Of a stretch of 64,000 bases of DNA, positions 46,620-55,093 are shown one piece after another. Under the pieces are notes generated by a model. It was given only the letters and a program-made list of their open reading frames with translations. It had not been told where the DNA came from and ran no database searches. A program made the position numbers and the translations under genes. The first letter of the stretch is position 1; the number at the start of each line of letters is the position of its first letter. Location of the stretch: assembly GCF_014779655.1 (NCBI RefSeq), contig NZ_JACXYX010000007.1, positions 1-64,000 of the forward strand, given 5' to 3'. This stretch comes from Nocardioides ganghwensis. GTDB lineage: Bacteria; Actinomycetota; Actinomycetes; Propionibacteriales; Nocardioidaceae.

Positions 46620-46644
46620 TGGCACTCGTTTGCTCGGAGTGCCA
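46620..46644 (-). promoter_or_regulatory. CIRCE operator
   Basis: TGGCACTC, nine bases, GAGTGCCA: a perfect 8-bp inverted repeat with the 9-bp spacer of the CIRCE consensus (TTAGCACTC-N9-GAGTGCTAA), 34 bp before hrcA. HrcA binding here would repress hrcA-dnaJ-rsmE. TAGAGT (46650-46645 on the minus strand) directly upstream may be the promoter -10. Confidence 0.93.
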
Positions 46645-46674
46645 ACTCTACAAGGGAACCGTAGGCTCGCGGGC

Positions 46675-47538
46675 ATGCCCGACTCCACCCCCCGGTTCAC
46701 CGAGGTCGCGCCGCGGGTGTGGGTGGCGCACTACGACTGGATGCACGTCAACATCACGCTCGTCGGCGGCTCCGACGGCCTGCTGATGGTCGACACGCAC
46801 GGGTCCGCCGCCGAGGCCCGCCGGGTCGCCGACGACGTACGCCGCCTGGGCGCCGGCCCGCTGACGGGCCTGGTCAACACCCACGAGCACTGGGACCACC
46901 ACTTCGGCAACGCCACCATGGTCGAGCAGTTCGGCGACCTGCCGATCCATGCCACCGACTGGGCAGGCGAGCACATGGAGGTCTCGGCGCGACACACGTT
47001 CGAGCGCTACGAGCAGGACGCCGCGGACCCGCGCCGCGACGAGGTCCTCGCGACCACGCTGCAGCTGCCCACCCACACCTTCTCCTCGGCGGTCCAGCTG
47101 GACCTCGGCGACCGCAGCGTCGAGCTCATCCACCCGGGCCGCGGGCACACCGCCGGCGACCTCGTCGTACGCGTGCCCGACGCCGACGTGCTGCTGGGCG
47201 GCGACCTGGTCGAGGAGTCCGACCCGCCCTTCATCGGCGACGACTCCTGGCCGCTGGAGTGGCCGACCACGCTCGACCTCGTGCTCGGCCTGATGACCGA
47301 CGCGACGGTGGTGGTGCCCGGCCACGGCAAGGTCGTCGACAAGGCGTTCGTGCAGGACCAACGCTTCGACCTCGGCGTGGTCGCCGAGACCATCCGCGAC
47401 CTGGCCTCGCGCGGCGTGCCGCAGTCGGAGGCGCTCGCACAGGGCGAGTGGCCGTGGGACCCCGCGCTGCTCGAGAGCGCCGTACGCCTCGGCTACGCGC
47501 ACCTGCCCCGCGGACACAAGCGCCTCCCGCTGGTCTGA
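46675..47538 (+). CDS. Metallo-beta-lactamase-fold hydrolase
   Basis: A 287-residue cytosolic MBL-fold hydrolase. The zinc site is in [12 protein letters not shown] (about 71-82, a HxHxDH variant), with [11 protein letters not shown] and [12 protein letters not shown] supplying further ligands. The fold is nearer to glyoxalase-II-like or general MBL hydrolases than to beta-lactamases; substrate unknown. TAGGCT seven bases before the ATG suggests a leaderless start. It diverges from hrcA. Confidence 0.88.
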   Translation: MPDSTPRFTEVAPRVWVAHYDWMHVNITLVGGSDGLLMVDTHGSAAEARRVADDVRRLGAGPLTGLVNTHEHWDHHFGNATMVEQFGDLPIHATDWAGEHMEVSARHTFERYEQDAADPRRDEVLATTLQLPTHTFSSAVQLDLGDRSVELIHPGRGHTAGDLVVRVPDADVLLGGDLVEESDPPFIGDDSWPLEWPTTLDLVLGLMTDATVVVPGHGKVVDKAFVQDQRFDLGVVAETIRDLASRGVPQSEALAQGEWPWDPALLESAVRLGYAHLPRGHKRLPLV

Positions 47539-47572
47539 GCCGTCGGGTCTGAGCCGTCTGGTCTGAGCCGTC
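47532..47572. repeat. Three tandem 14-bp repeats across the MBL stop codon
   Basis: GGTCTGAGCCGTC recurs at 47532, 47546 and 47560, a 14-bp period with one variable base. The first copy contains the TGA stop of the MBL gene, so the array has grown out of the coding end. No palindrome or promoter is obvious; it is probably a slippage array. Confidence 0.8.
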
Positions 47573-47622
47573 CCACCCCCACGGGGCTGGCCGGGGCGCA
47601 CGGGGGTCGGTAGGACTGGGGC

Positions 47623-47985
47623 ATGACCGAGAACAGCGAGTCCCAGACCGACAACACCGAGTCGACTGACACGCCCAAGGCCGGCAGCGGCACCAGCCCC
47701 GCCGACTCCGACCACTCCGGCGGCACCGCGTCGCCCGACGACGCGAGCCTCGGCGGGATCTCCGACGACCAGCTGCCCGAGGACCTCCAGCCCGGCGAGG
47801 ACAACCCGCTGGCCGAGCCCCTCGACCCCGACGCCGAGGAGACCAAGAGCCGCGAGGAGCTCGAGATGGACGCCACCCAGGAGGACCTGGGCAACGACGA
47901 CGGCGCGAGCACGGCGCCCACCCAGGGCGACGGCACCGAGCGGTCCTCGTCCGAGGAGTCCTCCGAGGAGTCCTCCGAGGAGTGA
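47623..47985 (+). CDS. Acidic disordered protein
   Basis: A 120-residue, very acidic protein, Ser/Glu/Asp/Thr-rich throughout, with no predicted fold, signal or membrane segment. It ends in SSSEESSEESSEE. I do not recognise it. A TAGGAC box 6 nt before the ATG suggests it is expressed from its own leaderless promoter. Codon use resembles neighbours, so it is likely real rather than a chance frame. Confidence 0.6.
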   Translation: MTENSESQTDNTESTDTPKAGSGTSPADSDHSGGTASPDDASLGGISDDQLPEDLQPGEDNPLAEPLDPDAEETKSREELEMDATQEDLGNDDGASTAPTQGDGTERSSSEESSEESSEE

Positions 47986-47994
47986 CCCGGCGGG

Positions 47995-48201
47995 TCAGCG
48001 CACCTGCGTGCGGGCCAGCCAGAGGAAGAAGCCGACGAAGCCCCCGGCTGCGACCAGGACGATGAGGGCCGCGACGCCCAGGTCGATCCAGAGCGGCAGT
48101 CGCACCGGGCGGAAGACGCCGTCCTCCTCGTGGTCGCCACGAAGGCGCGCGCGGATCCAGTCGCGGCGGCGTCGGCGTACGGGCCGGGGTGCCGTCGTCA
48201 T
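47995..48201 (-). CDS. Small single-pass membrane protein
   Basis: A 68-residue protein: a strongly basic N terminus (RPVRRRRRDWIRARLRG), then one membrane helix (about 40-62, LWIDLGVAALIVLVAAGGFVG) and a short tail. Probably a small inner-membrane protein with its basic end in the cytoplasm. A GTG 18 nt earlier is an alternative start. Function unknown; convergent with the acidic gene. Confidence 0.6.
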   Translation of the reverse strand: MTTAPRPVRRRRRDWIRARLRGDHEEDGVFRPVRLPLWIDLGVAALIVLVAAGGFVGFFLWLARTQVR

Positions 48202-48265
48202 GGTCGTGCGTGAGTGCACGGCGTGCCACCCCGTCCTCGAGCCGTTGGGCGCCTAACGTAGCCCA

Positions 48266-49114
48266 GTGCCTCAGGATCGCTACGGAACCGACGTCCTCTC
48301 CGGCGACTGGCGCGCCCCGAAGAACGGCCGCGCCACCGAGATGCCGACCGAGCTCGGCATGGTCGTCGAGGAGGTGACCACCGACTGGTGCGGCGAGGTC
48401 GTCGCGGTCGACCGCGACATCGACACGCTGACGCTGGAGGACCGGCGCGGCAAGCGGCGCACGTTCCCGCTCGGCCCCGGCTTCCTGCTCGAGGGCAAGC
48501 CGGTGGTCCTCACCCGTCCCGTCCGCGCCGGTGCGCCCGCCGCGCCCACCCGTACGGCCTCGGGTTCCGTCGCGGTGCCCAACGCGCGGGCCCGGGTGGC
48601 GCGGGCGAGCCGGATCTTCGTCGAGGGCCGCCACGACGCCGAGCTGGTCGAGAAGGTCTGGGGCGACGACCTGCGCATCGAGGGCGTGGTCGTGGAGTAC
48701 CTCGGCGGCGTCGACGACCTCGCCGACCACCTCCGCGACTTCAAGCCCGGCCCGCAGCGACGCGTCGGCGTCCTGGTCGACCACCTGGTCCCGGGGTCCA
48801 AGGAGGCGCGCATCGCGCAGGGCATCGCCCGCTCCCCCATCGGCAAGCACGTGCTCGTCGTCGGGCACCCGTTCATCGACGTCTGGCAGGCGGTCAAGCC
48901 CGACCGCCTCGGCATCCCGCGCTGGCCACACGTCCCGAAGGGCATCGACTGGAAGACCGGCACCTGCCAGCAGCTCGGCTGGCCCCACCGTGACCAGGCC
49001 GACATCGCGCGCGCCTGGAAGCACATCCTCGGTCGGGTGAGCTCCTTCGCCGACCTCGAGCCGGCCCTCCTCGGCCGGGTCGAGGAGCTCATCGACTTCA
49101 CGACCCAGCCCTGA
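48266..49114 (+). CDS. DUF3097 family protein
   Basis: A 282-residue protein of the actinobacterial DUF3097 family: a short N-terminal beta domain (about 28-80) and a larger TOPRIM-like alpha/beta domain with SRIFVEGRHDAELVEKVWGDDLR near 115 and GVLVDHLVPGSKEARI. The VEGRHDAE segment and later acidic residues recall a TOPRIM active site, suggesting nucleic-acid work. GTG start with TAACGT 6 nt upstream. Conserved with hemW in this group. Confidence 0.82.
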   Translation: MPQDRYGTDVLSGDWRAPKNGRATEMPTELGMVVEEVTTDWCGEVVAVDRDIDTLTLEDRRGKRRTFPLGPGFLLEGKPVVLTRPVRAGAPAAPTRTASGSVAVPNARARVARASRIFVEGRHDAELVEKVWGDDLRIEGVVVEYLGGVDDLADHLRDFKPGPQRRVGVLVDHLVPGSKEARIAQGIARSPIGKHVLVVGHPFIDVWQAVKPDRLGIPRWPHVPKGIDWKTGTCQQLGWPHRDQADIARAWKHILGRVSSFADLEPALLGRVEELIDFTTQP

Positions 49115-49184
49115 GCGGAGCGAAGGACTGGCGACCCGTGTCGAGATCCGCCTCGACCACCGAAGGGCGGGCACACGTCCACCG

Positions 49185-49233
49185 GGATCGGGGAGCGGTG
49201 GCTCGACCAGGGCGAGCCGGGACTCCCCGATCC
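49185..49233. terminator. Bidirectional terminator between DUF3097 and hemW
   Basis: An 11-bp perfect outer stem (GGATCGGGGAG, 49185-49195, with CTCCCCGATCC, 49223-49233) encloses a second stem GGCTCG / CGAGCC. It lies in the gap between two convergent genes and would end both. GC-rich with no strong U tract. Confidence 0.75.
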
Positions 49234-49246
49234 GCGCTGGGGCCGG

Positions 49247-50464
49247 TCAGTCGGTGAGGTCGCGGACCACGGCGTCGGCGAGCAGGCGGCCGCGCTGGGT
49301 CAGGACCAGGCGCTCGGCGGAGAGCTCGACGAGGCCGTCAGCGACCATGCGAGCGACGTGGGAGCGACCCGAGGCGTCGAGGGCCGTAACCGGGAGCCCC
49401 TCCACCAGCCGGATCTCGAGCATGATGCGCTCGACCCGCTGGTCGCGGTAGCCGAGCACCTCGCGGGCCAGCGCGGGCGAGACGCCGCGGGCGAGCCGCT
49501 CGGCGTACGCGGCCGGGTGCTTGACGTTCCACCAGCGCACCCCGCCGACGTGCGAGTGCGCGCCGGGGCCCACGCCCCACCAGTGGCCACCGGTCCAGTA
49601 GAGGAGGTTGTGGCGGCACCAGTGGTCGGGCGAGGTCGCCCAGTTGGACACTTCGTACCAGCTCATCCCGGCGGCAGCCAGCTTCTCGTCGACGAGGTGG
49701 TACTTGTCGGCGAGGTCGTCCTCGTCGGGCATCGGCAGCTCGCCGCGGGCGACCTGCCTGCCCATCGCCGTGCCCTCCTCGACGATGAGGGAGTAGGCCG
49801 AGACATGGTCGGGGCGGCAGTCGAGGGCCGCGTCGACGGACGTCTCCCAGTCGGCGAGCGACTCCCCCGGCGTGCCGTAGATGAGGTCGAGGGAGATGTC
49901 CTCGAAGCCTGCCTGCCGCGCCCACTCGACCACGGCCGGCACCCGCATCGGGTCGTGCGTGCGGTCCAGGGTGCGCAGGACGTGGTCGACGGCGGACTGC
50001 ATGCCGAAGCTGATCCGGTTGAACCCGGCGGTGCGCAGCTCGTCGAGGTCCCACGCCGCGACGCTGTCGGGGTTGGCCTCGGTGGTGATCTCGACGTCGT
50101 CGACCAGGCCGAACTCGGCCGCGGCGCTCGCGACGATGGCGCCGAGGTCGGCGGGCTTCAGGAGCGTGGGCGTCCCGCCGCCGAAGAAGATCGTCTCGAT
50201 CGGCACGTCACGGTGGCCCAGCACGTGGCGCGCGAACCGGATCTCGCGGATCGCCGCCTCGGCGTACGACGACCGGCTCGCGCCCACCTCGTCGCCGAGC
50301 TCGTGGGCGGTGTAGGTGTTGAAGTCGCAGTAGCCGCACCGCACCGAGCAGAACGGGACGTGGACGTAGAGGCCGAACGGCTTGCTGCCGAACTCGGCCC
50401 AGGCCTCGTCGGGGAGCAGGCCGTCCTCGGGCGCGACGTCGCCGTCGGGTTGAGCGGGGGGCAC
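49247..50464 (-). CDS. hemW: Radical SAM heme chaperone HemW
   Basis: 405 residues. Radical-SAM iron-sulfur site CSVRCGYC (Cys39, Cys43, Cys46) with the HemW-specific Phe after the third Cys (CDFN), IFFGGGTPTLL and the C-terminal HemN domain. HemW inserts heme into respiratory proteins; older annotations call it coproporphyrinogen oxidase. The GTG at 50462-50464 was chosen; a TTG 12 nt upstream is possible. Confidence 0.92.
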   Translation of the reverse strand: MPPAQPDGDVAPEDGLLPDEAWAEFGSKPFGLYVHVPFCSVRCGYCDFNTYTAHELGDEVGASRSSYAEAAIREIRFARHVLGHRDVPIETIFFGGGTPTLLKPADLGAIVASAAAEFGLVDDVEITTEANPDSVAAWDLDELRTAGFNRISFGMQSAVDHVLRTLDRTHDPMRVPAVVEWARQAGFEDISLDLIYGTPGESLADWETSVDAALDCRPDHVSAYSLIVEEGTAMGRQVARGELPMPDEDDLADKYHLVDEKLAAAGMSWYEVSNWATSPDHWCRHNLLYWTGGHWWGVGPGAHSHVGGVRWWNVKHPAAYAERLARGVSPALAREVLGYRDQRVERIMLEIRLVEGLPVTALDASGRSHVARMVADGLVELSAERLVLTQRGRLLADAVVRDLTD

Positions 50465-50537
50465 GCGGGTATCCAACCACGCCGGAAATGGCGAACGGGT
50501 GCCAGTGGTCTCCCACCGACACCCGTTCGAGGAGCTG

Positions 50538-52358
50538 TCAGGCGTACATCTCGTCGATCAGCGCCTGGTTGTTGTCCTGCACGACGTTGCGCTTGACCTT
50601 CATCGACGGCGTCAGCTCGCCCGACTCGACCGTGAGGTCGTGGTCGAGGAGCTTCCACTTCTTGATGGTCTCCCAGCGGTTGAGGTGGGTGTTGAGCTCG
50701 TCGACGTAGTCGCCGACCATCTTGTTCACCGCCTCGGACTGCACGATCTCGGTGTAGGACTTGCCGCTCATGCCGTTCTCCTCGGCCCAGCCGGCCATCG
50801 CGTCCGGGTCGAGGGTGACGAGGGCGACACAGAAGTTGCGCTCGTCGCCGAACACCATGAACTGGCTGGCGTAGGGGCAGATGGCCTTGAACTTCGACTC
50901 GATCGCCGGCGGCGCGATGTACTTGCCGCCGGAGGTCTTGAAGAGCTCCTTGATGCGGCCCGTGATGGTGAGGAAGCCGTCGGCGTCGAGCGAGCCCTTG
51001 TCACCCGTGTGCAGCCACCCGTCGGCGTCGAGCGCCTTGGCCGTCTCCTCGGGGAGGTTGTGGTAGCCGTCCATGACGTGGGGGCCACGGAGCAGCACCT
51101 CGTCACCGTCGCCGATCTTCACCTCGGCGCCCGGGAAGGCCCGGCCGACGGTGCCGATGCGGTTGTCGTCGGGATGGTTGACCGTCGCGCCGGCAGAGTT
51201 CTCGGTCATGCCGTAGCCCTCGAGGATCACGATGCCGGCGGCGTTGAACCACTCGGCGATGTCCCGGTTGAGGGCGGCCGCACCGGAGATGAAGAAGCGC
51301 ACCCGCCCACCGAAGCGGTCACGCACCTTGGAGAAGACGAGCTTGTCGAACAGGCCGTGCTGCACCTTGAGGCCGATCGGCACCGACTTGCCCTCGCGCT
51401 TGAGGCGCTCGACCTCGAGGCCGACCTGGAAGGCCTTCTTGAAGATCTTCTCCTTGGCGCCGCCCTCGGCAGCGGTCATGGTCACGACGCGACCGTGTGC
51501 CTTCTCGAAGATGCGGGGCGCCGCGCCCATGAACGTGGGCTTCACCACGCCCAGGTTGTCCACGATCTTGTCGACGCGACCGTCGATGGCGCACGGGAAG
51601 CCGATGGCCAGCTGCACCGACATGAGCACCTTGCCGAAGGAGTGTGCGAGGGGCAGCCAGCGGAACTCCAGGTCGTCCCGCGACAGGATGTTCTGGGCCT
51701 TGATGGCCTCGCCCTCGTAGACCCAGGAGGCGTGCCGCAGGCGCACGCCCTTGGGGCGGCCGGTCGTGCCGGAGGTGTAGATGAGGGTGGCGAGCTGGTC
51801 GGGGCGGATCGCCTGCGACGTCGTACGGACCACGTCGGGCTCGGCGGCGAGCTTCTCGGCGCCCAGCGCGGCGAGGTCGTCGAGGGTGATGACCCAGTCG
51901 CCGTCGGCCTTGCCCTCGAAGGTCACGACCTTCGAGACGTGGGGCAGCTCGGAGCGGTGGGCCGTGAGCTTGGCGAGCTGCTCGTCGTCCTCGGCGAAGA
52001 CCACGCGGCTCTCGGAGTCACCGAGGATGTAGACGGTGTCCTCGGCGTTGGTGGTCGGGTAGACCGTGGTGGTGGCACCGGCGGCGCACATGATCGCGAG
52101 GTCGGCGAGGATCCACTCGTAGCGCGTGCCGGACGCGATGCCGACGCGCTGCTCGGGCTCCACACCCAGCGCGATCAGGCCCGCGGCCAGCGCCTCGACC
52201 TTGTCGCCGGCCTGCTTCCAGGTCACCGACTCCCAGGCCTCGCCGCGCGGGAACCGGAAGGCCTCCGCGTCGGGGGTCGCGGCGACCCGGTCGAAGAACT
52301 GGACGGCCACGTTGGCCGGCATCGTGTCGAGGAACGCCGTGTCGATGGTGATCGGCAT
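50538..52358 (-). CDS. AMP-dependent long-chain acyl-CoA synthetase
   Basis: A 606-residue ANL-superfamily enzyme that activates fatty acids to acyl-CoA. The P-loop YTSGTTGRPKGV (near 210), the YGMTEN motif, DGWLHTGDKG and the C-terminal lysine region (GRIKELFKTSGGKYIAP) are present. It belongs to the FadD15-like group. Transcribed alone toward hemW, 74 bp from it. Confidence 0.93.
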   Translation of the reverse strand: MPITIDTAFLDTMPANVAVQFFDRVAATPDAEAFRFPRGEAWESVTWKQAGDKVEALAAGLIALGVEPEQRVGIASGTRYEWILADLAIMCAAGATTTVYPTTNAEDTVYILGDSESRVVFAEDDEQLAKLTAHRSELPHVSKVVTFEGKADGDWVITLDDLAALGAEKLAAEPDVVRTTSQAIRPDQLATLIYTSGTTGRPKGVRLRHASWVYEGEAIKAQNILSRDDLEFRWLPLAHSFGKVLMSVQLAIGFPCAIDGRVDKIVDNLGVVKPTFMGAAPRIFEKAHGRVVTMTAAEGGAKEKIFKKAFQVGLEVERLKREGKSVPIGLKVQHGLFDKLVFSKVRDRFGGRVRFFISGAAALNRDIAEWFNAAGIVILEGYGMTENSAGATVNHPDDNRIGTVGRAFPGAEVKIGDGDEVLLRGPHVMDGYHNLPEETAKALDADGWLHTGDKGSLDADGFLTITGRIKELFKTSGGKYIAPPAIESKFKAICPYASQFMVFGDERNFCVALVTLDPDAMAGWAEENGMSGKSYTEIVQSEAVNKMVGDYVDELNTHLNRWETIKKWKLLDHDLTVESGELTPSMKVKRNVVQDNNQALIDEMYA

Positions 52359-52529
52359 CTGTTACCTACTCATTCGTCGAGGGCGTGACGCGGAGCGCCA
52401 CACAGCGGGGGCGTGCTGGCTGACTTGGCTGTAACCTAGATCACGGGGTTTACCGAGCGGTAGCAAACACGGCGAATTCTCACGTGGTGTCACCCAGAAG
52501 CAGACTTTCGGCCCGTCTGGCGGCCCGTT

Positions 52530-53462
52530 TCACTCCTGCACGGCCTTGGTGATCGCGATGCAGCGGGTGATCCAGTCCTGCTCGTCCGCACGCAGGCCGC
52601 GACCCGCCCGCCGGGCGTCCTGGACGGCCCAGCCCGCGTTGAGGACCATCCGGACGACCACCCAGTCGCGCGCGCGGTCCTCGTCGAGGCCGGCCGCGTC
52701 GACGACCGCGTGGAAGCGTCGGCGCAGGCCGTCGCGCAAGGAGCCGACGGCACCGGGACCGCTCAGCTCGTCCATCCGGTTCCACAGGAGGGGTGCGGGC
52801 TCGTAGTGCGGATCGCCGGCCATCGGCTTGGGGTCGATCGCCACCCACTCCCCCGCGTCGTCGGCCATCACGTTGGCGTAGTGGAGGTCGCCGTGCACCA
52901 CCACTGGTTCGCCCTCGGACACCAGCAGGTCAGGCCCCAGGGACAACGCCTGCTCGACGTACCTGGGTGGGACGGGGATGTCGCGGCCGAGCTCCTCGAG
53001 GTCGTACAGCCAGCGCTCGACGTACGACGCGACGTTCGCCAGCTGCGGCAGCGCAGGGATGTGCAGCCGGGCGTAGAGGTCGCCGACCACCTCGCACGCC
53101 TCGACGTCCCACGCGTCGCCGAGGTCCGGGCCCGGCAGCCAGTCGAGGAGCAGCGCGCGCCGGCGCGGGTCGGCCCTGCGGAGGCGTACGGCACCCCGCC
53201 CGGCCCAGTGCTGGAGCGCGAGCCCCTCGTGGCGGGACTCCTCGTCGCCGTCGAAGCTCACCTTGAGGGCGGCAGGCGCACCGTCGGCGTCGGTCACGGG
53301 CACCACGAGCGAGCAGTAGCCGTGCACCGCCGCGTCGGCCGCACGCAGGTCCCACTCCCCGAGCAGCTCGTCCGTGAGTCGCGGCAACCGGTCCAGCCAG
53401 CGACCCCAGTCCTCCCCGAGCGACCGCTGCGCCAGCAGTCCCGGAGGGATGGCGACCGACAT
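52530..53462 (-). CDS. APH-fold phosphotransferase (streptomycin/aminoglycoside type)
   Basis: A 310-residue APH-fold kinase: N-terminal lobe with ALKVSFDG (Lys for ATP) and GEPVVVHGDLHYANV (catalytic HGDLHxxN, near 195), then IDPKPMAGDP (Asp for Mg). It resembles APH(6)/hydroxyurea-kinase-like proteins, but substrate cannot be inferred. Start ATG with TAGGCT six bases upstream in a symmetric promoter shared with the XdhC-like gene. Confidence 0.85.
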   Translation of the reverse strand: MSVAIPPGLLAQRSLGEDWGRWLDRLPRLTDELLGEWDLRAADAAVHGYCSLVVPVTDADGAPAALKVSFDGDEESRHEGLALQHWAGRGAVRLRRADPRRRALLLDWLPGPDLGDAWDVEACEVVGDLYARLHIPALPQLANVASYVERWLYDLEELGRDIPVPPRYVEQALSLGPDLLVSEGEPVVVHGDLHYANVMADDAGEWVAIDPKPMAGDPHYEPAPLLWNRMDELSGPGAVGSLRDGLRRRFHAVVDAAGLDEDRARDWVVVRMVLNAGWAVQDARRAGRGLRADEQDWITRCIAITKAVQE

Positions 53463-53468
53463 GCGGCG

Positions 53469-53478
53469 AGCCTAGGCT
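53469..53478. promoter_or_regulatory. Symmetric bidirectional -10 box
   Basis: AGCCTAGGCT is a perfect palindrome that gives a TAGGCT -10 box on each strand: six bases from the APH-kinase ATG (53462) on the minus strand and seven from the ATG at 53486 on the plus strand. Both transcripts would be leaderless and mutually exclusive, since polymerase can occupy only one orientation. Confidence 0.65.
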
Positions 53479-53484
53479 GGCCGC

Positions 53485-53558
53485 CATGAGCGAGCGTCAG
53501 CGAGCTCATCATCGAGTACAGCGCGACGAGCGAAGCGAGTACACGCATGAGCGAGCGT
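53485..53558. repeat. 13-bp direct repeats flanking a 48-bp REP-like insert
   Basis: CATGAGCGAGCGT occurs at 53485-53497 and 53546-53558. Between them are 48 bp rich in GAGCGA/GCGAGTAC elements. The second copy is the start of the XdhC-like gene, the first lies 61 bp upstream next to the -10 box. The layout is that of a target-site-flanked insertion, or a tandem duplication, at the gene's start. Confidence 0.65.
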
Positions 53559-53560
53559 GA
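53486..53560 (+). CDS. Short upstream frame created by the insertion
   Basis: From the first ATG the frame runs 24 codons (MSERQRAHHRVQRDERSEYTHERA) and stops at 53558-53560, 14 bp inside the XdhC-like gene. The offset of 61 bp puts it out of frame with that gene. If the promoter is leaderless, ribosomes would begin here and reach the real gene only by termination-reinitiation. It is probably a by-product of the insertion, not a protein of its own. Confidence 0.4.
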   Translation: MSERQRAHHRVQRDERSEYTHERA

Positions 53561-53999
53561 GCAGCCGTGGTCGGACGACCCGGTCCGACAGGGCCGCATC
53601 CTGGTCCTCACCGACAACCCGATCGCGCGCAGCATCGCCGTGATCGCCTCGACGGTCGGACGCACCGTGGTGGTCGAGGCCGCCGACGACGGAGGTCCGG
53701 GCCTGCACCCGCAGTCCGGTGACGCGGTGGTGCTGTGCGACCACGACGCCCCGGACGCACCCGCCGTGCTCCGGGCGGCGCTCGCCTCGGAGGCGTCCTA
53801 CGTCGCGATGATGGCCAGCCGCAGGCGGGCTGCGGGGCTGCTCGAGGACCTCGTCGCCGAAGGCGTCGACGTCAGCACGCTGCACGTGCCGGCGGGCCAC
53901 GACCTCGGCGGCAAGGGTCCGGGTGAGATCGCGCTGTCCGTGGTGGCGGAGATCGTCGCCGAGTCCTACGGCCGCACCGGCGGCCCGATGCGCGGCTGA
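53547..53999 (+). CDS. XdhC Rossmann-domain protein
   Basis: 150 residues matching only the C-terminal NAD(P)-binding half of XdhC/CoxI family proteins (SYVAMMASRRRAAGLLEDLVAEGV, LHVPAGHDLGGKGPGEIALSV); the usual N-terminal XdhC_CoxI domain is absent. XdhC proteins insert or sulfurate molybdenum cofactor in xanthine dehydrogenase-type enzymes. No molybdoenzyme is nearby. The start (ATG 53547) lost its own promoter distance through a 61-bp insertion. It is followed 2 bp later by the winged-helix gene. Confidence 0.78.
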   Translation: MSEREQPWSDDPVRQGRILVLTDNPIARSIAVIASTVGRTVVVEAADDGGPGLHPQSGDAVVLCDHDAPDAPAVLRAALASEASYVAMMASRRRAAGLLEDLVAEGVDVSTLHVPAGHDLGGKGPGEIALSVVAEIVAESYGRTGGPMRG

Positions 54000-54001
54000 G
54001 C

Positions 54002-55093
54002 GTGGTGCTGGGCTGGGACGACCTGGCCGCCGCGTCCCTGGCCCGGCAGTTCCCCGACGACCCGGGCACGGTGGCCGCGCGGGTGGACGCGATCGGCGAC
54101 CTGCAGACGCAGACCGCCCGGTCGGCGTTCATCGGGCTCGGGGCGCGCTTCCCCGGCACCACGCACGCGGAGGTCAGCGAGGCGTACGCCACCGGTGCGA
54201 TCGTCCGCGGCAGCACCATCCGCGGGACCGTGCACACCGCGAGCCCGCGGGCCTACACCGTGCTGGCCGAGGCCACCCGGGTCGGGCAGCACCCGCGGTG
54301 GGCTCGGGTGCTGGGGATCACCGACGAGCAGCTCGCGACACTATGGACCTCCATCGAGGACTTCGCCCGGGAGTGGCGCTCCCCCGACGAGCTGCGCGCC
54401 CACGTCGACGACTGGCTGGGCCGCCACGCCCCGGGCTCGCTGGCCGCGGCCGCGGCGGGGCCCGGGCGCTACCTGGGCTTCGCCCACGGCGCCCTCGTGC
54501 GCAGGCCCGCCTCCGGCGAGAAGTGGGAGGGCCAGGGCAAGCCGGTCTACGCGACCTTCGAGCGGACGGGGCCGGCGACGGTCGCCGACGCCGTACGCCT
54601 GCACCTCGCCGCCCACGGACCGTCGTCGCGCCAGGACGTCGCCTGGTGGTCCGGCATGCCGGCAGCGGCGGTCGACGAGGGGCTGGCCGGCCTCGACCTG
54701 GTCGAGGACCGGGGTCCGGACGGCCGCACGTACCTCGACCTGGCCGACGCGCCGCCACCGCGGGACGTGCCGGGCGTACGTCTGCTGCCGGAGTTCGACG
54801 CGCTGCTGTGCGGCTACGACTCGAAGGTCCGCGACCGCTTCGTGACGCCCGAGCACCACCGGCGGCTGTGGAACGAGTCCAACGGGATGCTGTTGCCGCC
54901 GCTGCTCGTCGACGGCCGGATCACCGGGTTCTGGCGGGCGGCCGGGACGGCGAGGCGTCGCCCGCTCGAGGTGACCTGGTTCGCCCGGACCCGCCGCCCG
55001 CGCAGGGCCGAGCTGGACGAGCCGGTCGCCGCGCTCGAGGCGGCCCTCGGCATCACCGTCACGGAGGTCTCGCTCAGCCGCGAGCAGGCATAG
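54002..55093 (+). CDS. Winged-helix DNA-binding domain-containing protein (HTH_42)
   Basis: A 363-residue member of the AlkZ-like HTH_42 (winged-helix) family: SLARQFPDDPGTVAARVDAIGDLQTQTARSAFIGL at the start, RGSTIRGTVHTASPRAYT and VRLLPEFDALLCGYDSKVRDRFV. AlkZ proteins are DNA glycosylases for crosslinks in antibiotic producers; the QxQ-type catalytic Gln pair of AlkZ is present as LQTQ near residue 33, so a glycosylase role is possible. GTG start, 2 bp after the XdhC-type stop. Confidence 0.78.
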   Translation: MVLGWDDLAAASLARQFPDDPGTVAARVDAIGDLQTQTARSAFIGLGARFPGTTHAEVSEAYATGAIVRGSTIRGTVHTASPRAYTVLAEATRVGQHPRWARVLGITDEQLATLWTSIEDFAREWRSPDELRAHVDDWLGRHAPGSLAAAAAGPGRYLGFAHGALVRRPASGEKWEGQGKPVYATFERTGPATVADAVRLHLAAHGPSSRQDVAWWSGMPAAAVDEGLAGLDLVEDRGPDGRTYLDLADAPPPRDVPGVRLLPEFDALLCGYDSKVRDRFVTPEHHRRLWNESNGMLLPPLLVDGRITGFWRAAGTARRRPLEVTWFARTRRPRRAELDEPVAALEAALGITVTEVSLSREQA

